Below are positions 58,397 through 64,000 of a stretch of DNA of 64,000 nt, piece by piece. The stretch comes from Zygnema cylindricum. Its lineage: Eukaryota; Streptophyta; Zygnematophyceae; Zygnematales; Zygnemataceae. The notes beneath the pieces are model-generated. The model was not told the DNA's origin. It searched no databases and was given only the letters and a program-made list of their open reading frames with translations. Both the position numbers and the translations under genes were made by a program. The stretch is taken from NCBI GenBank assembly GCA_037447655.1, contig JBBHKE010003521.1, positions 35,605 to 99,604 of the forward strand. Reading direction: 5' to 3'. The number at the start of each line of letters is the position of its first letter. Within the stretch, counting starts at the first letter, position 1.

Positions 58397-60793
58397 TTTG
58401 AGGAATATCTGACAGATGAGGGAGTGCAACACCAGAAAACTGTACCATATAACCCGGAACAAAATGGGGTAGCTGAGAGGTTGAATCGAACACTAGGAGA
58501 TAGTGCATGTAGTATGTTGGCAGACAAGAAAATAGGAAAGAGATTTTGGGCAGAGGCAATGAACTGTGCCAACTATATTAAAAATAGAGTCCTTACCTCA
58601 GCTGTAAAGGGAGTGACACCTTATGAGAGATGGGTTGGAAGGAAACCAGATATCTCACACCTTAAAGTATTTGGTAGCCAAGTTTACAGTCTTGACACGG
58701 ATAGGAAAAACTGGAAACTAGATGCTAAGGGAAAACCTGGATACTTTGTGGGATATGATGAGGATGTTAAGGGATATAGAGTCTATGACTTAGCAAAGAA
58801 AGATATCATTCTGGTCAAACACTTAGTTGTCATGGATGAAGGGAAGTCATTTGACCCGTTCAAATATACAAAGAAGATAAGGATCAGATTTGAGTCCGAA
58901 AGTGAGGAGAACTCAGTCGTTCCCGAAAAAGACATGAGTGAAACTGTGATTACAGATTCAGGGGAGATCGAAGATACAGGAGACTCACCGGAAACCTCAC
59001 ATACTCCTATGGACTTCAAGGAGATGGAAGAAGCGGGACAAGATACGGTTTTTATGGACAGGGGAGCCGATGAGATAGTGAGAAGAAATCCAAGACTTCC
59101 ATCCATTCCAGCTTCGGAGTTTGAGGGAGGAAGGAGGAGCAGCAAAAGGATACAGGAAAAACAAGCTGCCCATAAGGTAACTAAGCTATCTCACCCAGAT
59201 GAGCCTCAGTCTTACTTAGAGGCAGTGAATAGTCCAGAGAAAGAAAGATGGATTAGAGCCATAAATGATGAGATGGCTTCTATCATGGAAGCAAATACTT
59301 GGGAACTAGCGGATTGCCCTCCAGACAGAAAACCTATTGGATGTAAATGGGTATTTAAACTAAAACTGAACCCAGATAATACAATTGAGAGGTATAAGGC
59401 TCAATTGGTAGCAAAGGGGTTCACCCAAAAAGAGGGGATTGACTATGAGGAGACCTTTGCTCCAGTTGTTCGGTTCCCATCGGTAAGGATTCTCCTCAGT
59501 CTGGCCGCAGCGGAAGACATGGAAATTCACCAGATGGATATTAAGACTGCTTTTCTTAATGGTGAGTTAGAGGAAGAAATTTTTATGAGGCAACCCGAGG
59601 GGTTTGTGGAAGAAGGAGAAGAGAGCAAAGTGTGCAGGCTCATAAAGTCCTTATATGGACTGAAACAGGCTCCGCGACAGTGGAACAAGAAACTAGATGA
59701 GTTTCTCACCGATCTGGGATACATCCGGATCAGCTCTGACCATTCTATCTATATGTTTGAAGATGAGAATGGTGTCATTTTTATTGCAATTTATGTGGAT
59801 GATCTGCTTGTGTTAAGTAAGTCTTTAGAGAATATCAATAGGCTAAAGAAAGATCTTAGGGGCAGATTTGATATGAAGGATTTAGGGGAGGCAAAATATA
59901 TTTTGGGGATCCAAATGGAGAGAGATAGGGGGAAGAAGATTATCAGACTTACTCAGAAAGAAGCAATAGGTAATATGCTTGAGAAATTCCAGATGGAAAA
60001 TGCTAACAGTTGTACCACTCCCATGGACTTGAAAAAAGTAAGTGATGGGAGTGTAGAAGGAGGAGTGATGATCTTAGACGATCAGATGAGTCTAGAGGAG
60101 AGAGAGTTCATGAAGTCTATTCCTTATAGACAGGTCGTAGGAAGCTTAATCTATTTTATGAACTGTACCAGGCCGGACATAGCGGCAGCAGTTGGAGTAC
60201 TCAGTAGGAGTCTTAATGATCCTAGGAAGAGAGATTGGGAGGCAGCAAAGAGAGTCATGAGATATCTGGTGGGAACTAGAGAGTTATGGTTGCATTTGGG
60301 AGGGGAGCATACTGATATCACCACTTGGAGTGACGCCAGTTATGGGGATGCACCTATGAGAAGATGCACTTCTGGATATGTTTTGTATGTGGGGGAAGGT
60401 GCTTGCTGTTGGAGCAGTAAGCAACAAAAGGTGGTTGCTCAGTCTACTATGGAGGCTGAGTATATGGCGTCGTGTTCTGCTGTAAAAGAACTAATGTGGG
60501 TGAAATCATTGTTACAAGAACTGGGATTTATGAAGGAGGGAGTGCATGAAATCTTTTGCGATAACCAAGCTGCAATTGCAATTGCAGCCAATCCAAAACA
60601 CCATTTCAAAGCAAAACATATGGACATAAGATTAAGCTTCGTAAGAGAAAAAGTTGAAAATAAAATTCTAAATCTTGTGTATAGACCTGATGAAGAAATG
60701 GTGGTTGACATGATGACCAAACCTGTGCCCTCTCCTAAACTAAAATATTGTCGGGAAAAATGCGGGTTGAAAGAAAAATTAAAATTAGACTAG
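58397..60793 (+). CDS. Copia B polyprotein, second part: integrase end, RT, RNase H
   Basis: Same frame as the first part. FEEYLTDEGV and VPYNPEQNGVAERLNRTLG complete the integrase. RT has VAKGFTQKEGIDYEETFAPV, QMDIKTAFLNGELEEEIFM, YGLKQAPRQWNKKL and the catalytic IYVDDLLV (about residue 1117 of the joined frame). RNase H has TWSDASYGD, STMEAEYMA and FCDNQAAIAI. The first Met available after the stop is at 58424. All catalytic residues seem present; the sole defect visible by eye in the joined frame is the TAG. Confidence 0.93.
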   Translation, partial: FEEYLTDEGVQHQKTVPYNPEQNGVAERLNRTLGDSACSMLADKKIGKRFWAEAMNCANYIKNRVLTSAVKGVTPYERWVGRKPDISHLKVFGSQVYSLDTDRKNWKLDAKGKPGYFVGYDEDVKGYRVYDLAKKDIILVKHLVVMDEGKSFDPFKYTKKIRIRFESESEENSVVPEKDMSETVITDSGEIEDTGDSPETSHTPMDFKEMEEAGQDTVFMDRGADEIVRRNPRLPSIPASEFEGGRRSSKRIQEKQAAHKVTKLSHPDEPQSYLEAVNSPEKERWIRAINDEMASIMEANTWELADCPPDRKPIGCKWVFKLKLNPDNTIERYKAQLVAKGFTQKEGIDYEETFAPVVRFPSVRILLSLAAAEDMEIHQMDIKTAFLNGELEEEIFMRQPEGFVEEGEESKVCRLIKSLYGLKQAPRQWNKKLDEFLTDLGYIRISSDHSIYMFEDENGVIFIAIYVDDLLVLSKSLENINRLKKDLRGRFDMKDLGEAKYILGIQMERDRGKKIIRLTQKEAIGNMLEKFQMENANSCTTPMDLKKVSDGSVEGGVMILDDQMSLEEREFMKSIPYRQVVGSLIYFMNCTRPDIAAAVGVLSRSLNDPRKRDWEAAKRVMRYLVGTRELWLHLGGEHTDITTWSDASYGDAPMRRCTSGYVLYVGEGACCWSSKQQKVVAQSTMEAEYMASCSAVKELMWVKSLLQELGFMKEGVHEIFCDNQAAIAIAANPKHHFKAKHMDIRLSFVREKVENKILNLVYRPDEEMVVDMMTKPVPSPKLKYCREKCGLKEKLKLD

Positions 60794-60806
60794 AAAATAA
60801 GGGGAG
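60794..60806 (+). promoter_or_regulatory. Polypurine tract of copia B
   Basis: AAAATAAGGGGAG directly before TGTTG of the 3' LTR, the plus-strand primer position. Confidence 0.8.
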
Positions 60807-61801
60807 TGTTGAAATTTATAGATTTCTAGAGTATTTTCTAGGTTTAAATATGGTTTTATAAAATGAAAAAGAAAAAGGACGGACAGCCTGCCTCCACCTC
60901 CGCTCTCTAGCCCCCATACTTGTTGTAGTCACTGAAGGAAAGAGAGAGAGGTTGATCCATGGCTGCCTTAGTTCAACAGACAGCTATTTTTAGTAGGTTA
61001 CTAAAAATATACTTGACGGACCAGAGATTAGATCCCGGTACCTGCGGTTCGTCAAATCGACCGGTAGCGGTCAGCTTTATCCTAATAGACTAGGACCAAT
61101 GCTAAGTACTATGGTATGTGATAGATATATATTTAGTTCGAAAGGATAAAGTTCATTTAACTAAAACTGTTTACGGCGTACATATATACAGTTTTATAAA
61201 GTACGTCGTACGACGGTAATTCAAAACGGATACCACGCATTTTATTTCTACATCGGAACAAATATCGCGCAAGTATTTATTCCGGCCAAGATTACGTTTC
61301 GCATATAATCCAACGGCGCACATCATCGCCGAAATCCCGGAGTGGTCACTTTGGCATTTAGTGACGTGGCATCACCTGGCGCCACGTGGGGAGACATCAT
61401 TCGGTCGCGGGAATTCCGAGGAACGTACGGATGAGTGGAAAGTATACACGCGTCCACTAATGGCCTTGTCGTACAGAGGCCGTACAGAAAGTACATCGGC
61501 AGTAGTACTTTCTAGTACTATACAGTTTTGTGATTGGTTCGTACAGGCAGTAGATAGGAGCTGTGAGAGGGAATTAGGAAAAACTAGGACTTAGGAAAAT
61601 TTAGGTAGATAGTCCTCTCTCTCAGAGAGTTTGTATAAATTGGCATCTTTGCCACCCTATAACTTATCACCTGGTTGGCCGTTTTCAGTGATTCTTTTTT
61701 CTACGGACTCAGGGGAGTCCAGACTACAGAGGGGTGCAGTCAAATTGTCAGTTTGCCTTCTTGGGCAGCAGTGGTTGTGGCTTAAAGTGGGTTAGTTAAA
61801 T
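60807..61801 (+). repeat. 3' LTR of copia B (3' end missing)
   Basis: Near-identical to 55416-56410. Lacks the last ~53 bp inferred for the LTR; at 61802 it continues into the inverted LTR fragment with GCCATGGCTCTAGC. Holds copies of hairpin H5 (60896-60953) and of module E (61003-61091, minus), and TATA at 61634-61639. Confidence 0.85.
61003..61091 (-). ncRNA. tRNA-like minihelix module E in the 3' LTR
   Basis: Identical to the copy at 55612-55700 (offset 5391). Confidence 0.45.
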
Positions 61802-61943
61802 GCCATGGCTCTAGCTTCCTCTCCAATTTCTCAGTGACTGCGACAAGTTTGAGAGTTGGAGAGAGAAGTTAGAGATAGACTGCCTCGGCTTCTATATTTC
61901 TTTTCAGACCTAGAAAATACTAATAAAACCATTTGTTGTTACA
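61802..61943 (-). mobile_element. LTR fragment 3 (reverse)
   Basis: GCCATGGCTCTAGC to CCTAGAAAATAC and GTTACA, closely similar to 48698-48854. Only the first ~140 bp of the LTR remain, holding hairpin H6. Confidence 0.7.
61809..61874. repeat. LTR hairpin H6
   Basis: CTCTAGCTTCCTCTCCAA pairs with TTGGAGAGAGAAGTTAGAG around a loop with CAGTGACTGCGACAAG. Confidence 0.75.
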
Positions 61944-62146
61944 CAGCGCTACCACGGGACCGCAGAATAGCCGCTAAGTGGTCAGAGAATCGCAGCATCG
62001 CGGCTTCGCTGACAGACGATCGCAACGACAAAATTGTGAATTGCAACGTTGGCGACGTCGAACCCGTGATATCGTTGCAATATCGCAATTGGTGAAGTTT
62101 CCAACGGTGCGATACTCTCGTACACTATGACATAGAGATAGTTTCG

Positions 62147-63555
62147 ATGATGAGACCTAGAAACCCCCCAACCACAACCACCATCAACCCTAATAACAAG
62201 CCTAGTAGCAACAGTCTTGAGAACCTTTCGCTTCATACCACCAGCCTACCTACACTTATGGAACTACCGAAATTTTCAACCACAATAGCATCCATGTCGT
62301 CATCATCCTCTCCACCACCGAAAAGAAGGAGACTACTGCGGAAGGGGAATGACGATATGCCATATCGGAACAGGATTTTGGTCGCAACCGAGGCCATGGT
62401 AGAGGCAGACTGGAGTAGAGCAAAAACAGAGGAAAGGGAAGAGGTGGAAGCGACTATGAGCGAGGAAAACACAGGTGGAAGCACTGGAGGGGAAGGATCA
62501 CAAAATTTGCAAGACCCATGTATAACTCATTCGGAGAGGGTGACCGCGAAGATGAAGAAGATCACGAGCTCTCAGATTCTGAATAACCAAATTGGGAACC
62601 GACACCTCCACCAGAAGAGGAACGTACCTCTGATCTGGAGGTGACGTGATACCCTAACAAGGAAAGTACCGCCGAAGAGCAATCTTCGGAGAGCTCAAAA
62701 AACAATGCGGAGGAGCAATATCCTAGCGAGGATGACGTATTTGTCCTCCGACGGGAAGAAGGGGAAAGGTAGGAAGAGAGTGAAAGAGAAGAAGAAATTC
62801 CCGACTATCTATTTCCTCTACCCATAGATCTCTGGAACCACAATATCACCTTCAGCTTTGCCAAACGGTTCTACTAAGACCTTGCATAGTGGCCAGCAGA
62901 GTGACGTACGGGGAAACCCGGGGAACCACTCAACATTATTGCTGGTGTACCTTCTCATCTTGCGTGGAATTTTATGCATACAAAGGACATGGGGAGCAAT
63001 CATAAAGGTTACGTCCAGCTGAACCCCCATGTCTTGCCGTTTGTCGAGGTGGTCGAGGACCACTACCGATACTGGGTGGACGTCCCTGGATTGCTTCAAA
63101 AATATCACCCATGGGATGTCCGCCTTCATGATATCATCTCACGGGCTGAAGTCACGCCCGAGGTGAGAGCACTCAAATTGGCTCGGAAGAACGCGTTGCA
63201 GCGGGCACGAGCTGCCAAGAAGCACATTTCCTTCAAATTGAGGAACATACCGCGGTGGGATGTGGAGGAACAAGAGGAGGAACTAGTGGAAGCGACTCCG
63301 ACTTCCCATAGCCACACACCGATTGAAGCAATATCGGAACTACCCCGGCCAGAAGTGGTAGCACCAGGGGGTGCTCGCGAGGAAGGGGACGAACAACTGA
63401 GGTGGCGAATCACCCGGCGGCCGCTGGCAGCAATTGATCGTCGCACTAGCCTCCACGAAAAGAGATGTAAATATTTGCAAAGCTACACCGATAACATGCA
63501 AGACAACCACCAACAACTACTTCGAAGGTTTGCTGCGCTACATCAAGAGTTTTAG
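62147..63555 (+). pseudogene. Orphan gag-like or unknown ORF, interrupted
   Basis: First part (62147-62644) is Thr/Ser/Pro-rich with a basic KRRRLLRK patch. A broken acidic stretch follows in shifted frame (IPDYLFPLPIDLW). The second part (62974-63555) reads YVQLNPHVLPFVEVVEDHYR, KARKNALQRARAAKKHI-like basic helix, and a glutamine-rich end. At least two stops and one frameshift lie between them. It sits between LTR fragments of the family, so a retroelement Gag or captured gene is the best guess. I recognise no zinc knuckle or conserved Gag motif, so the function is unknown. Confidence 0.35.
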
Positions 63556-63789
63556 GATTACTGCAGCGAGATGGACGACATACTCCGACAAATGCAGTGT
63601 CCCTGATTAGTAACATTCAGCGGGACGCTGAATTCTTACTGGGAGGCACTGTAACATGTTTACAGAATGGAGGCAGAGTTGTGAAGCTGTTGTAGTTGCG
63701 ATGCCAGAGCAACGTGTTGGAATTCAAGTATTTTCTAGGTCTAGAGATTGCAAAATAAAAAGCAAATAGTAGATATTGACAGCCTGCCT

Positions 63790-63850
63790 CTAACTCCTCA
63801 CTCAAGTCCCCACACTTGTCACAGTCACTGAAGACTGGAGGAGGAGTTAG
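63790..63850. repeat. LTR hairpin H7
   Basis: CTAACTCCTC pairs perfectly with GAGGAGTTAG around a loop with CTTGTCACAGTCACTG. Confidence 0.8.
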
Positions 63851-63911
63851 CCATGGTTGCCTGTGCTGTCTAGAGAGAGACAGGCAGTTGTTCCATTGGG
63901 TTTTCTTAAAG

Positions 63912-63995
63912 GTAGTTTCATGGAGCGAGGATTTGATCTTGGTACCTACTTGCATCGAACCCGCAGTAACCGGTAACCTTATCCAAATGGTCTAG
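63912..63995 (-). ncRNA. Degenerate tRNA-like module F in LTR
   Basis: On the minus strand, GGTACC-AAGATCAAATCC keeps the B-box-like T loop and GGATAAGGTTACCGG keeps the A-box-like block. The T stem has two mismatches, the closing helix is poor and only TTT follows: a decayed copy. Confidence 0.35.
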
Positions 63996-64000
63996 GTTAT

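Larger units (their letters stand above)
55416..61801 (+). mobile_element. Young Ty1/copia element (copia B)
   Basis: LTRs 55416-56410 and 60807-61801 align over 995 bp with six substitutions and no gaps by eye. One continuous coding frame (56444-60793) holds Gag, protease, integrase, RT and RNase H in copia order, with one stop. A polypurine tract precedes the 3' LTR. It lies 11 bp after the solo LTR. The 3' LTR is replaced at 61802 by an inverted LTR fragment, so no matching duplication of TCGCA (55411-55415) is seen. Confidence 0.92.
63715..64000 (+). mobile_element. LTR start, continuing past the window
   Basis: TGTTGGAATTCAAGTATTTTC opens an LTR of the same family, with hairpin H7 and a degenerate tRNA-like module. 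Truncated by the window edge. Confidence 0.75.

Noticed and set aside
56515-60720. Antisense frames over the copia polyprotein
   Set aside because: They mirror the codon structure of the real sense frame and carry no motifs.
48551-61091. Functional standard tRNA genes
   Set aside because: No consistent anticodon arm or D-arm could be folded, A and B boxes deviate from consensus, and the modules move with LTRs.

Overview
The window looks like a gene-poor, repeat-rich nuclear region of a land plant or streptophyte alga. The evidence is spliced genes with GT-AG introns, a leucine-rich-repeat receptor kinase of the plant LRR-VIII-1 type (the HPCA1/CARD1 clade, as I recall the family) with ~72-nt LRR exons, plant-style Ty1/copia and chromovirus Ty3/gypsy elements, and Harbinger-like MITEs flanked by TAA. 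I cannot name the species. All exons were read by eye from frame, motif and splice sites.

Layout: 1-11,000 is intergenic DNA carrying two ~960-bp MITEs (4610-5576, 7976-8932). At 11,074-12,436 (minus) lie the last two exons of an SHPRH-like SNF2/E3 ligase; no upstream exons were found, and a ~480-bp pyrimidine tract follows. 13,000-19,700 holds a possible unknown transcript, an old LTR, tandem repeats and two abutting MITEs. 19,705-21,186 (minus) is a non-LTR reverse transcriptase relic. 22,501-33,795 (plus) is a 14-exon LRR receptor kinase broken by three in-frame stops, a lost splice acceptor and a phase conflict: a pseudogene. 34,438-38,862 (minus) is a deleted copia element, and its 5' LTR abuts 7.6 kb of a 40-bp satellite with a palindromic core (38,863-46,500). 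47,072-47,834 is the start of a third copia, cut by a 10-N gap. 47,845-55,404 is a decayed chromovirus (protease linker, RT, RNase H, integrase, chromodomain) cut up by LTRs of one family, including a solo LTR with a near-perfect 5-bp target duplication. 55,416-61,801 is a young copia whose LTRs differ by six substitutions and whose 1449-residue polyprotein frame has a single stop. The window ends with an orphan gag-like ORF between two oppositely facing LTRs.

The most unusual signal is inside the LTR family. Despite diverged sequence, nearly every copy keeps two RNA-like structures in its upstream part: (1) on the strand antisense to the retroelement, a tRNA-like acceptor/T-arm minihelix with a B-box-like T loop, usually followed within ~10 nt by an oligo-T run like a Pol III stop; (2) a hairpin with a near-invariant 16-nt loop and a stem whose sequence changes while pairing is kept. 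In addition, a short inverted repeat sits next to the TATA box. In the young copia, the gag start codon lies in sequence matching the conserved 3' end of other LTRs, with no recognisable primer-binding leader.
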